A stretch of DNA of 64,000 nt from Siphonodentalium dalli (GCA_032622095.1 CP136068.1:157799465-157863464), one strand, 5' to 3'; shown: positions 46,000 to 57,792, numbered from the stretch's first letter. Made by a program: numbers and translations. The notes: generated by a model not told the origin, from the sequence alone.

Positions 46000-47220
46000 T
46001 AGATCATGGCATGATTCTCTACTCTATCTAACGCCCGTAGAGATCAAATTCCACCAGTACAAAACCTGGGAACTTCCTGGTGTCACGGTTCTGACAGGGA
46101 ACTATATAACAACGAACAAACACGGCAGGGTATATGTTTCTTTGTTAATATTTTATACTCAATAATATACTAGTTGCATATTAGAGGGTGGTCCCATATT
46201 AGAGGGTGGTCCCATATTAGAGGGTGGTCCCATATTAGAGGGTGGTCCTATATTAGAGGGTGGTCCCATATTAGAGGGTGGTCCCATATTAGAGGGTGGT
46301 CCCATATTAGAGGGCGGTCCCATATTAGAGGGCGGTCCCATATTAGAGGGCGGTCCTATATTAGAGGGTGGTCCCATATTAGAGGGCGGTCCCATATTAG
46401 AGGGCGGTCCCATATTAGAGGGCGGTCCCATATTAGAGGGTGGTCCTATATTAGAGGGTGGTCCCATATTAGAGGGTGGTCCCATATTAGAGGGTGGTCC
46501 CATATTAGAGGGTGGTCCCATATTAGAGGGCGGTCCCATATTAGAGGGCGGTCCCATATTAGAGGGCGGTCCCATATTAGAGGGTGGTCCCATATTAGAG
46601 GGTGGTCCCATATTAGAGGGTGGTCCTATATTAGAGGGTGGTCCCATATTAGAGGGTGGTCCCATATTAGAGGGTGGTCCTATATTAGAGGGTGGTCCCA
46701 TATTAGAGGGTGGTCCCATATTAGAGGGTGGTCCCATATTAGAGGGTGGTCCCATATTAGAGGGTGGTCCCATATTAGAGGGTGGTCCCATATTAGAGGG
46801 TGGTCCCATATTAGAGGGTGGTCCCATATTAGAGGGTGGTCCCATATTAGAGGGTGGTCCCATATTAGAGGGTGGTCCCATATTAGAGGGTGGTCCCATA
46901 TTGATATTGCATGCTTTTCTGTGACTTGTGTGAGCCAGTATCGCAATTGATTTAATTTCCCAGGAGAAATTCCATAACTGTAGCGACGCAAAGCAAAATA
47001 GCTCACAAAGTCACTTAAATCGTGAAATTTTAAGTTGGGACATTCACCAACAGTGAAGTACATCATTAAGGAGCAGATAATAATTAAGAAATATATATTC
47101 CCCACGTTATTTTGTCGACTTTTCATGTTCCCTGTCAAAACTTTAAAAAGTTCCAAGGTTTTGTACTGGTGGAATATTATCTCTACCGGTGTTAGCAAGA
47201 GCAGGGATTCATGGCATGAT
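46000..47220. repeat. Inverted pair of about 95-bp conserved segments flanking the minisatellite
   Basis: 46000-46103 (plus) and 47127-47220 (minus) share taacrccggtagagat, attccaccagtacaaaacct and gacagggaac at about 80 percent identity by eye. In the same relative frame both encode LTPVEI, FHQYKT and VLTGN words. Whether this is a coding remnant or a non-coding repeat is unclear. Confidence 0.5.
46177..46902. repeat. 18-bp minisatellite, about 40 copies
   Basis: Unit ggtcccatattagagggt, with two recurrent variants (cggtccc for tggtccc; ggtccta for ggtccca) arranged in blocks, as in an array that expands by local duplication. With an 18-bp period, several frames remain open for over 240 codons (GPPSNM, HIRGWS or WDHPLI repeats). 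This is a consequence of the period and not evidence of a protein. Confidence 0.95.
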
Positions 47221-49369
47221 CTAATAACAATAGTGCTAGCGCATGCAGTTGAACATAAATATTTCGTGCTTCAGTGGCAATGTAATTGCTTATGTATGAC
47301 AACACTGGGCCGTGTTAATGCTCTGTAGTATAGCTCGCAACTGTTCTGGATGATGCAGGTCGAAGTCGGTATCATGCACATCGTATATTAGTCGGATTCC
47401 TTATGTCATTTTGCATTTTTGGTTTGTTAAAAGCGATCTGAAAACGGATTATGTATGCACAGTAGGTGTGTTTTCATGATTGACTTGTTTCCATTCTTGA
47501 ATTTTGACGGGTCGGCCTAAATCGGGGTAAACGTGATTTAGAGAGCGTTTCGTATTTACATAAAACGATAGATGGTGCCATTTGGCGTATGGTGGTCGGT
47601 GCGATTTGAAACTTCTCCAAACTACTAGATATGACCTTTACATGTATTTTTTAATTTTTTGATGTGATCGGTTCATTCTTGTTGGCTACAGTTGTGATCA
47701 AAATTTAACACTGAGAACTATGGAGATTATAGTACTTTGGATAAATGGCGCCATTTCGCGTATGATGATATGCGTGTACTGATATTCCTAAACAAATATT
47801 AAGTATGAAACACAGATGTAGTTTTAAAAGGAATGGACGTGATCAGATGATTCTTGCTGGCTACAGTTGCGATCAAAATTTAACACTTAACCCTATGGAG
47901 AAATTCGTGTTATGCTCAAACGTTGATTGTAATATCACTTATTGGCAATCGTGCGCAACTAAATGTGAAGTTTAACATTCGCGTTTGGCCCACTGTAACT
48001 ATCCGTGATTTAGTAGTTGCAACATATGATACAGTTATGCCTCAAGATACAGTAATTGGCAAACGTAAGTGTCGAATGGTTTTGTAATATCGATAATATG
48101 CAGCCTGTTGAATCAAACGAAAACAAGACTGCTCACGATGTGATTACATATAATATTTTTTTATTTAATACGTGTCTGTCTTGTTGGCCACTGACTAGTT
48201 TTAAAACCACATCGTTGAACATAACGGGATATATAGTGTCACAAATACAAAGGTATATATTGTAGGTGTTCGTTGTCATTAACTCAATCGTTGTCATTAG
48301 AGTCTATGCCATGTGCACTGACAGAATCTGTGTTTTTGCAGGATTTGTGCTACTGATAAATGGAGATGTCGGTGCAGCTAAGATCTTTACTATATCGATA
48401 TATGCTTTGCTTTCACAATCCCCACGCCAGTTGCATTCGACCAACTTCAGTACGGCGACTGAAACCCAACATTCACCACCAATTTCTGACCACAGTTAAT
48501 ATCCACGCTTCGTGTATAGCTGTGAAAATCAAGTAAATTCGAATTTCCACTAAAGTAGAGCTTAATGAGTAAAATAGATATCAACCATACTTACATTGTA
48601 CTGCAAGTTCTGAGTAGGTGCTTAGTAACCGTTACCAAGGAGCTATCGGGACCGGTGGCAAAGTCTCCCGATCTTATAATGATCAGTGGCCTATGGAGAA
48701 CATGGCTGCATAGTTTTAGACATGCATGTGCCCAACTATGAACAAAACCAGCACCATGTGATTAGACACTGACTAAATTAAATGATTAGTACACCATTGT
48801 GGTATTTGATTATTTGACGATCAGGTATATCGCAAAATTCACATTTGGGTATTAACTGCATCGGAAAAGCAAACGTTAAATTACGACGCTATACTTGCAA
48901 TTTCCAGTGAATTCCCGGTAATTTCCTAGAATAAGTCTCCTGATCTTATAATGATCAATGGATCATGGGGCACAGACATGTACAGTTTCATATCTGTGTC
49001 ACCATTTGAACATAACCAATACCATCCGACTATAGACACTATCTAAAATACCACGACCCAGAGTATTGATATGTTCAAAGCCAAGTATTTTATTAGGGAG
49101 AACTAAGTCGGTGGTTTGTTCACAACAGATGAAGTCGTGATACATTATGAAGGATGATGGAAGGGTCCCCTTAACTTTGTTCTTCGACACAGTATTGTCC
49201 CTGCACTATGTCGCTTGTGTCACATTTTTAAACAATAACACCCTATCCACATGTATATGGCTAAATATACCATTGACATAGGTGAGTTGTATAGTTGTTA
49301 CATTGATGCTTGTCAGGTTTCTCCAAATTGAATACTAAAACAGAATGATCCATAAGCTACGGTGGCTGG
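47221..49369. other. No supported gene; two old duplications
   Basis: Two pairs of diverged direct repeats are visible: ttggctacagttgtgatcaa with caaaatttaacact near 47685 and 47860, and tcttataatgatca with neighbouring words near 48672 and 48945. A minus-strand stretch at 48999-49216 reads protein-like (ICCEQTTDLVLPNKILGFEH) after a possible acceptor. It could be a downstream exon of the minus-strand gene starting at 50718, but splice support is poor. Confidence 0.3.
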
Positions 49370-50494
49370 TTTAGGGCATGGGAATTTTTTAAAACTAATT
49401 TGTGGCCACGAAATAACTCATTCGTGACCACGAAATTACTAATTGACATTTGCATATATCCAGATACATTTACGGTATGGTTACACTAACTTGATGATGT
49501 TTTAGAAACAGTGCGTACGATCGCGGAGAAGCTACTATAAACCCCTTATGGCGTGGGACCCGGGCTCTATGAACGTCCGATATAAACTAGCCCAGAGAGA
49601 ACGGGGAAACATGAGTCAGGTGGCTCCAAGACAAACTGAATATTCATTAGTTTTTACCACAAGGGATCGAATGGAAATGAAATTTCTCTCGGCATATTTG
49701 CCGATTTAACTCAAATATAAAGGGTTTTGTAGGGTGGGCCCAAAAAGAAGCTTATAAATATTCACCCCTTTCAACCATACCCGACCCAAAATGGTCGCCG
49801 CTCAGAAGGGGTCAAATAGGGTACACATTATTTCTCGGTCACATGACCGATATAGATCAAATAAAGGTTGGTGTACCGTGGCTTGCAAAACAAGCTAAAT
49901 TTTCACAACTTCAGCCCACTACATCGAAATGACAACTGATCAGATGGGTCCATATATGGTACCATGCAACCCCCCCCCCCCCATTTTAGGTCGAATACAG
50001 TGTGTTGTAGGATGACCCCTGAGACAAACTAAATATTCACCCGCTTTCACCATCCCCGATCCAAAATGGCCGCCCCAGATGGGTTCAAATATGTCACCTA
50101 TACAATTTTTCGGCCTCTTAACCTTTTGATGTGGTATAATTGGTGCTGTAGGGTTGTCCCAAGATATACTGAATGTCGCGATTGCCTATGTAACACACCC
50201 ACCCCAGTACGGCGGCAACTTTGGGTTGGTGAAAGGGGTGATTACTTAATTTGTTTTATAGGCCACCCTGCAACACCCTTTGTCTCACATCGCCGAGACT
50301 CATGACAAGATGGCGGACAACTGCAACCAAATCATCTCTATCCGCTCTCATTACAACAATGGACTGATCGTATATCACAATTAGTTATTTCGTGCCCACG
50401 AATTATTTATTTCGTGGCCACGAATTAGTTGTTTCGTGGCCACGAATTAGTATTTCGTGGCCATGAAATAAAAAAATATATTCCCATGCCTTAA
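49370..50494. mobile_element. Element with GGCATGGGAAT termini and GTGGCCACGAA subterminal repeats
   Basis: The left end tttagggcatgggaat and right end attcccatgccttaa are inverse to each other. Both are followed inward by arrays of tttcgtggccacgaattagt-type words (two on the left, four on the right). The interior carries diverged ccaaaatggccgcc repeats like those at 44440. A C14 run lies near 49969. Confidence 0.6.
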
Positions 50495-50514
50495 CAGTTT
50501 TGACTGACACTTAC

Positions 50515-50718
50515 ATAAATATGACTCGCAGATTTGTTAGCACACAACTCCGTATTATGTGGTACTTCGTCCTGGCAACAACCATTAATTTTGTCAATTG
50601 ATGAAAAAACACCATCAATCAATTTTACGACATCCTGAAACTTTAGTCCCGATAAACAATACATTTGTAGAATAGTGGACATTATGACTGTGATGCATAT
50701 GATTGCTGTGGACATCAT
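50515..50718 (-). CDS. Possible first coding exon of a secreted protein
   Basis: The frame begins MMSTAIICITVIMSTILQMY, a hydrophobic stretch that fits a signal peptide. It continues through KFQDVVKLIDGVFSSIDKIN and a Cys-containing end (CCQDEV, ELCANKSA), and meets a consensus donor, gtaagt, exactly after codon 68 (GT at 50513-50514), phase 0. The element at 49370-50494 then lies in the intron. The protein family is not recognised. Support is the signal peptide plus the donor; the next exon is uncertain (candidate 48999-49216). Confidence 0.4.
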
Positions 50719-52148
50719 GTTTTATACACTACTGTATCTGGTGGCCTGACTATATTGCAAGTTAATTTTGAAAACTCACATGTAGTTATATATTATATGT
50801 AAGAGCCATGCACATATCATATATGATAGCCATTAAGTTCCACCACTGTGAAAATTTGAGTAATTTGTCAAACTCTCTATAGGGTTCAACGTTGGTTTTG
50901 TTCGCAACTGTAGTACTGTACCAGTGGAGACTTATCTGACGACACCATTCTCAAAAAAATACACTTCAGAGTCATACTTGACATATGTGCATAATTTCAA
51001 CTCATTCACAATTCATGAAAATGCTAATCGTGTTAGTTAATATCTGTATAATCAGGAAACGCTCTTTAAATTTTAAAAACCGTCTAAACAATTTGTTTCC
51101 ACTAAAATGTCAGACTGGAAACAAGTAGACTCTGAAAGTTGACCACCATATTTGATACTTTTGTTAATTTCAACTCGCATATCCACCAGAAGGTTAGTTA
51201 TGATGATTAATATTTGTATAATAAGTAAACACTCTTTAAATTCTTAAAACAGTCCAAAAACACTTTTTTCCAATAAAATTTCAACTGGACACAGGTCAAC
51301 TCTGAAAGTAGACACGCTATTGATAAATGAACAGTTCGCACGCCGTCTTAGACAATCCGAAAGAGCGCGACCGTTGTTTTCGACCAAAGGAATCTGACTT
51401 GTGGAATCAGCGAGTATGGTGGTAGGGTTAGCTTTTCTGCGATATCTTTAGCAAAAATCGATGTATCGAAGTTTTGTTTATGGCATATGCTCAAGGTATC
51501 ATTGTAGATTGTCCATGTTCATCTAGTTGTGATGTAGCTGATTTTAAGAATATACAATACCTTAATATTTGGTAAAGAAAATTGAAAATGCAGTCATAAA
51601 TACAATTCATCTGATGATTTTATGATAAAATTCCACATTAAGATATGTAATTAAGTAATTTGTGGCAAGATCTCCCCATGTTTTTCGATTTCCAAGAAGA
51701 AAGAAAGTCACTTACCAAACTTGATATGCGCAATAGCATGCTTTTATTACCAGGTGGACGGGGGGGGGGTAGAGGGGTACACAAACAAAAGCCTCACACA
51801 AACCTGTTTCCACTAAAATATCAAGCTGGAAACAGGTAGATTCTGAAAATAGACACACTGGTGGTATAGAAACTGTTCTCATATCGCTTTTAACATTCCG
51901 AAAACACGCGACCAAAGTAGTCCGAATGCCACCAGGTGTGAAATATAAGCATATACATGTATACAGGAAGTTTATTGCACACTCAATGGCTTATTTGTGC
52001 GAAATACAGCAAAATACAGAAAATTTCAATAAACAATTGTGTATTCTTCTTCTATTGATCGAACCGCTCTCATAGAGCAACCACACTATACATACGGGGA
52101 CGGTGGGGAATCACGTGGTTTCGACTTGATGAGTACCACGCATTCAAA
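50719..52148. other. No supported gene; diverged triplication
   Basis: A unit with 'ctctttaaattttaaaa', 'tttgtttccactaaaat' and 'agactctgaaagt' occurs near 51060-51150 and 51230-51320, and partly at 51805-51865. A G9 run lies near 51763. Three imperfect copies suggest an old local duplication. Confidence 0.4.
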
Positions 52149-52190
52149 ATGGCGGAGGCGACAGAAAACACAACGAGAAATGATAAAAAG
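52149..52190 (+). CDS. Possible first coding exon of a plus-strand gene
   Basis: ATGGCGGAGGCGACAGAAAA opens a 14-codon frame (MAEATENTTRNDKK) ending at a donor, aag/gtaata. The start context caaaATGGCGG matches both a good initiation context and a YY1-type core-promoter word, and CACGTG lies about 40 bases upstream. A possible later exon in compatible phase lies near 52934-53081 (ending QRLE stop), but it overlaps or follows repeat sequence and is weak. The product is unknown. Confidence 0.3.
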
Positions 52191-52214
52191 GTAATAAATA
52201 GAGGATATGAAATG

Positions 52215-52335
52215 AGTGTTTCTCTCATATGATATTTATGAAACGAGTCTAAGAATTTTCAGTTTTCTCGAGCCTCCGGCGAGAGAAAACTGAAAATTCG
52301 TGACGAGTTTCATAAATATCATATGAGAGAAACAC
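52215..52335. repeat. 120-bp hairpin with about 52-bp arms
   Basis: gtgtttctctcatatgatat at 52215 is matched by its inverse ending at 52335, with two short mismatched spots. The central sequence is ttttctcgagcctccggcga. It directly abuts the 500-bp dispersed repeat copy 2. Confidence 0.9.
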
Positions 52336-52336
52336 G

Positions 52337-52853
52337 AATTACATATTCTATTTATCATATGACACCTATAAATTGATTATGATGTCCAAAACGCACACAA
52401 ATCACTAAATAGCTATATGACATCGGCAGCAAAAGGTTAATGTGACGTCACTTCATTGCACCGGAAGCCCAATTACACCTGGTCAACTAGCAGAAATAAT
52501 ATGCACGCGAAGATATAGTGCGCTATTCTGTTCTCAGATTGTGACATTATATCGTATGGTTTATTAGATAAATACGAATTACATATTCTATTTATCGTAT
52601 AACAATGTCCAAAACTATATATTTCAAGATTATAATTGCGAGAATTTCGGCATCGCGTTGATTGACGCGCACGAATTTGACCTGCATTTAGTTAGAGATG
52701 CGGCTCGACCCAGGCTGCCATTCAGCCAATCAGAACACACTTTTTGTCAACAAACCAATCAAATTATCGGAAGGTGATATGAACTAGTAGTTCATATGAA
52801 ATTGATTTATGACATCCTTTCCAACGTAAATAATGATTGAGTCATATGATAAA
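52337..52853 (+). repeat. 500-bp dispersed repeat, copy 2
   Basis: Near-identical to 43341-43838. Small insertions distinguish it (tagc after actaaa; gtccaaaac before tatatttc). In both copies, gattgagtcatatgataaa marks the right end. Confidence 0.88.
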
Positions 52854-53711
52854 CTAGAATATGACATATTACATAGTATAGCGACACTATATATTTTTCA
52901 AACAAGCTACAAGCTGATACCACAAGTGTCTAAAAACGCACAGCGGCACTTGTTTAACGCATTTAATGGTCACATTAGTCAATCAAATTCAACTGAATAT
53001 AATTCAACCAAAGTACCATGCAAATTGACCGGATTTGATTTTAATAAATGGTTTGGTATATACTTTCAACGTCTGGAATGAATGGAAATGTAATCACGTC
53101 TAACCTTTATTGAAAATACGTAGTACAAATGTGAACAAACAATTTACCATTCAATTGTTTTATGTTAACCGTGTGGTCTGTTTTGTTATAATTGGAACCA
53201 TCAAATTTACGAATGTTACGAAGTGGGTTGCGTTTATACTATATATTAATCATTAGTTTATTCATATATCTGTGTGAACATTTGAACGAAGATATTCGAA
53301 GTGGTAGAACATGATGGCAGCAGCCAAACATTTCACTGCATTGGCACCGATAGGGCGTGTTATTGTCCTTTAATGTCATATTTTTGGACCATGGTCACAT
53401 CAATCACACATCGTCGAAACGGCATTCTAAATTCATAGTGGCTGTTTTAAAGTGTCTTTGGGCTGATTTGTTATCAGATCCGTTTGTCCACCATTCACTG
53501 CATGTACAAGCATCTATACGTTTTTAAATTTGGGCATCACAGTTTCAGATTTTAAGTATATGCACTTCGTGTAAAACATTAGATATTTAAAGTATGGGAT
53601 GCAGGCATTCTGTTATATTTCCCTCATTGGCACTACATTTTTTTTAGTCCCGTGTTTACATTTTGCGTTTTTCCGATTGTGTGGCAGATCTGTCGCTCAC
53701 ACCGTGCTAAT
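52854..53711. other. No supported gene
   Basis: A plus-strand frame ending at 53081 starts inside repeat sequence. The rest is unique-looking without exons. Confidence 0.35.
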
Positions 53712-53815
53712 CAGGCGACCTATGGTCGACTCGCATATATAAGAGAATGCTTTGGCACAGGGTAAAAAAAAATCCCGACTTACGACTGGATTTGATATGG
53801 CGGGTCACATATTGT
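53712..53815 (+). mobile_element. Right-end fragment of the GACCCGCCATATC MITE
   Basis: It starts within a module loop (caggcgacctatggtcgact) and runs to the complete right terminus (tggatttgatatggcgggtc). Confidence 0.8.
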
Positions 53816-54027
53816 GGGTTAATTATCACGATACTGTCAAGTTATTCTGAAAACGTTGATCTTAAATCGTTGCCCCCACGTACGAGATTAGGCCTACGTA
53901 TACCACACCCTTAATGTGATAGATGCGGAAATGAAAAGGAGGTCAGTTGTACTTTGAAGGTATATTTCTGGAGGGGTGCGGGCAGACAATATGGGATATT
54001 AACTGTTTCTTCAACTCGCACTATATA

Positions 54028-55260
54028 TGTGAAGTTTTATCTCGTGCACACGATTTGTGTTATCTCGTGTGCACGACTTATTATGTCGTGTGCGCGACCA
54101 GAGACGTGGCGACAGGGGTGGGGGTATGGGGGGATGTCTCACCCCCCAAATTTGGTCAAAATTTTCAACAGTTGGAAATTTTAATACCTGCCAAAACATT
54201 AGTTGGAAATTTCACACCAACAATAGGTTGAAAATGTTCTTGTAATTTGATTTTCAAACAATTTATTGGGGGAATTAATTGTTTTTGGATCAATATTTGC
54301 ATATTTTCCTATATTTGGTCAAAATTTGTGACTGAAATGTTAATCCGTTGGAAATTTTCAACACTTGGGGGGGGGGGGGGGGTGGTGACAGGTTGGAAAT
54401 TTCCAACACTTGGAAAGCTTGTGTCCTGGTCCCTCCCCGTGGCCCAGTCAAAAACGGCTAGTTAATTTAAGAAAACAATATTGTCATACATTTGTTCAAC
54501 ATTGTCATTGGAATTGTTGTCAGTTGGAAATTTTCCAACCTAAGTCAGGTTTGAAATTTCCAACTCTAGGAAGACTTGAGGGCTAGTCTAGATGCTAGGA
54601 TTTTGCGACTTTTTTGTTGAGATTAAAAGAAATTTCACACACCGGGCCGAACGATGGTCGGCCCGGTGTGTCAATGCCCCTCCCCCGTGGCTAAAACAAA
54701 ACTGCTAGTTAGTTTAACAAAACAACATTTTACTACATTTGGTCAAACTTGTGGACTGAAATGGTCATCAGTTGGAGAATTCTCCAACCTGAGGGGGAGT
54801 ATGAGGTTTTGAAATTCCCAACACTAGGAAAGCTTCAGTTGATGCCAGTCTAGATGATAGGATTTGCGATTTTCTTGTATAATTTTCAAAATTTTCTCAC
54901 ACCGGGCCGAACAACCACACACCATGCATGGTGGGCCCGGTGTGTCCTGGTCTCTTGCCCGTAGCCTGTGTATTTGTGTTATAGGATATTAGGCCTGAGC
55001 ACTGAGGTGCAAGGGGTGGCAAATGAAATTATGCAAAACTTGTGTTTGGTCTGATTCTGATTCAAGGTGCAAAGGGGGGGGGGGGTCAGTTGGAATTTCA
55101 CAAGGAGGGACACCCCCAACGGAGACCCTCTAGCCACGTCCCTGAGCGCGACTTGTTATATAGCCCTATTGTACGGAAGCCCATTAAGGCTATGTGTAAT
55201 AATAAGTTGTGCTCACGAGATAACAAGTCATGCACACGACATAGTAAGCCATGATATTTG
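54028..55260. repeat. Element with cgtgtgcacgac words at both ends and GTTGGAAATT interior
   Basis: Words such as tatctcgtgtgcacgact at 54059 have inverse-type partners at 55205-55245 (cacgagataacaagtcatgc). gacgtggcgacaggggtggg at 54104 is echoed in reverse at 55125 (tagccacgtccctga). The interior has about eight 'gttggaaatt' words and two hairpins with cacaccgggccga stems (54647-54680 and 54898-54945). Confidence 0.5.
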
Positions 55261-55940
55261 TGGCACCACGCACCCTTTGGAAAGAAGCTTCGAGAAATGT
55301 AAATTGAAATAAATAAACTTGTTCTGATGTAATTAAGACATTTATGCCCAGATCATGGTGTGCATGGGAGCAAGGGCGAACAAATGTCTCAAACATTAAT
55401 GTGACTGTCAACGGCTAGAAAATATCTGTCATCAGTGCATCGAACTAATCGGTGAATTTTATTTGCATGTGCACCAACTCAGCACTTAAAGTATCCAAGT
55501 CCGGCATAATGACTGAATGCTTGTCATATAGCACAATTGAAGTAGGTCCACCGGGCTAACACAAGTGGTATGGAATAATGCTAGATAATGGGCTGGTTGA
55601 CCGACTAATTGGGAAATGTTAGAAATTATGGAATTGTGTGTATCATGTACAATGGTGGGTGGTGGGTCGCCGAAAATGCCAGATTGCCAGATGCAAAAAA
55701 AACAAAACAAAAACGGCATACCTTAAATTACCTTTTAAAGAAAAAACAGATGAGATCATCGCAGTACGCCAATATATTCACGATTCGTATCCAGAAAATT
55801 AGGCCCATTTGACCACCTTCAGATATCCTGGGGGATGGCAAATAAAAAAATCGCTCAATTTTGACCGATATCTCGTTTAATTAGAGCACTTTGTGGCACA
55901 AGCTATCGCTGCATGTATACCTATATATATAATCATATAT
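55261..55940. other. No supported gene
   Basis: Unique-looking sequence with no convincing exon or repeat boundary. Confidence 0.35.
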
Positions 55941-56347
55941 GTGACCCGCCATATCAAATCCAGTCGTAAGTCGGGATTTTTTTTACCTGTGCCAATGCAT
56001 TCTCTTATATATGCGAGTCGACCATAGGTCGCCTCGCATATATAAGAGAATGCATTGGCCTAACAATTTTTTACAATTTTAATAATTTTTTCTTGTATTC
56101 TTTAACAATTTTATAATTTCACCCATACAGAGCCCCAGACAAACATGAGCAGACGACACTCTTCTTTATGCTTCTATATATGTGTGGGGCTCCCTGCAGG
56201 GTAATGGATGTTTTTTTATTTTATGTCCTAAAATATTTAAGAAACATTTATTTGAAAAAAAATGATAAAAAAACTGTTAGGCCAATGCATTCTCTTATAT
56301 AAGCGAGGCGACCTATGGTCGACTCGCATATATAAGAGAATGCATTG
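55941..56347 (+). mobile_element. GACCCGCCATATC MITE interrupted by the LTR element
   Basis: It has an intact left terminus (gtgacccgccatatcaaatc), both palindromic modules and the spacer. It breaks inside the last module after gagaatgcattg, where the LTR begins. The missing right end should lie beyond the retroelement's other end, outside the window. Confidence 0.8.
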
Positions 56348-56802
56348 TGTGAGGTAATGACACATAGATATAGTAGGTACAAGTCTTTATTATGTTGTGA
56401 ATAAGATATGCAGTGTGTACAAATATAATGATCAATAGTCGCCGCGAATTGGTGTCCCCGAATGGGTGATGCCTGGTGTGAATGATGCCTGGATATGATC
56501 TAGGTATGAGATGAGTCTAGTGAAAGCATGATGTGATGGGATGTAGTTGTTTCTTATATACTATTTGGGATGCATATTAGATGAGGTGTTTGGCAATACA
56601 CATCGGGATTGGTTCTTCCGTTATGGTCATCTCCCTTGACCATATTTGGGAGCCATCTTCATTGTGTGTATATCTTCGCTGAGAGTAAGACGTGTGAGGT
56701 TTCGAGAACCGAACACGAATATCTGAGTTTGGGGTTTTATATATTGGGACATTCGTATAGTTTGAATCAAGTTGTGAGATTATAATGGGTAGTTATCTCA
56801 CA
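56348..56802 (-). mobile_element. 3' LTR of a retroelement
   Basis: On the minus strand the 455-bp segment begins TGTGAGATAAC and ends TACCTCACA, giving TG...CA ends inside a short inverted repeat (TGTGAGRTAA). It has a TATA box at the expected place (TATATAAG, plus 56553-56560) and a polyadenylation signal AATAAA (plus 56386-56391) about 160 bases further, so the U3-R-U5 order is natural with a very short U5. A polypurine tract lies immediately upstream (56803-56820). The second LTR is not in the window, so identity between LTRs cannot date the insertion. Confidence 0.82.
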
Positions 56803-56820
56803 TATGTCCCCCACCCGTGT
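56803..56820 (-). promoter_or_regulatory. Polypurine tract of the retroelement
   Basis: The minus strand reads ACACGGGTGGGGGACATA directly before the LTR start TGTGAG. A G/A-rich tract abutting the 3' LTR is the primer for plus-strand DNA synthesis in LTR retroelements. Confidence 0.7.
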
Positions 56821-57792
56821 AAGATTTTTAGCGCAGCGGAAAATCTTATGTAACATCAAAATTATGGACCTAACTGGGGTAATTGTGATCATGTAATGTG
56901 GATGAGGCTGAAATGAAGTATAATAACATTGATTGTGGTGAAGTTATGATTAATACATGTGGAACAAAGTTGTCTTAAAATGATGATATGCGATATTAAG
57001 CTGTCTTAAAATGATGATACGCAATATTATGAGATTATGAAATAAATGGTGGGAAAAGCATATATGGGTTGGTATATAAAATGATCGTGCAAGCAGTCAT
57101 AATGCGTGCTATATTGATATGTAGGCTAAGGTATGATAATAGAATATAGAGATACAAGTATGAGAAGTAATGAATATAACAATACGGTAATAGTGCATGG
57201 TATGTTTTGTAAATGATGAACATTGGTGATGTATTATATAAATGCATGTTGTATTGTTAATAAAATCATGACGATATGTATACATTCGGTATTGTGGTAA
57301 TGAGAGACCAAATGTTTCTCATCTGCCGTCAATTGGACAGGGAATTGTTGAGAGCATGTGTCAGAGGTGAAATATTGTTTGGAGTGTGGTATATGAGACT
57401 TTGATTAATGCGTTTGTTGATAGTTGGCGAGATCCGTGACCAATGTTATTGAAGATAATCGGCGGTCAGTTGTCTAACTCTTGGGGTTGGCACGTGTCAT
57501 ATCTGCCGTTAATTGCTCAGGGAATTGTTGAGAGCATGGGTCAGAGGTGAAATATTGTTTGGAGTGTGGTATATGAGTCATTAATTAATGCATTTGTTGA
57601 TAGGTGGGGAGATCCGTGACCAATGTTATTGAAGATAATCGGCGGTCAGTTGTCTAACTCTTGGGGTTGGCACGTGTCATAATGGCGTTATTATATGCAG
57701 CTGACGTGGTATGCATGCAGTAACGATATTAGAATTAGTCTGTGGGTTTGTGCCCCTTATAGGAAAAAAAAATGGTATTATTGGGAAAATGA
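56821..57792 (-). repeat. Non-coding 3' region with a perfect-period 180-bp duplication
   Basis: 57321-57500 and 57501-57680 are direct tandem copies (atctgccgt...cacgtgtcat) with few differences. The rest, 56821-57320, is A/C-rich on the minus strand and non-coding. Its place between env and the polypurine tract resembles the long 3' untranslated part of some env-bearing elements. Confidence 0.8.

Noticed and set aside
46159-46950. Open frames of about 250 codons on both strands (GPPSNM and HIRGWS repeats)
   Set aside because: They follow automatically from an 18-bp period without stops. No start context, splice site or non-repeat domain supports a protein.
52833-53081. 82-codon plus-strand frame ending QRLE stop
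   Set aside because: Its first codons are shared with the dispersed repeat at 43838, so the start is not genuine. Mentioned only as a possible terminal exon.
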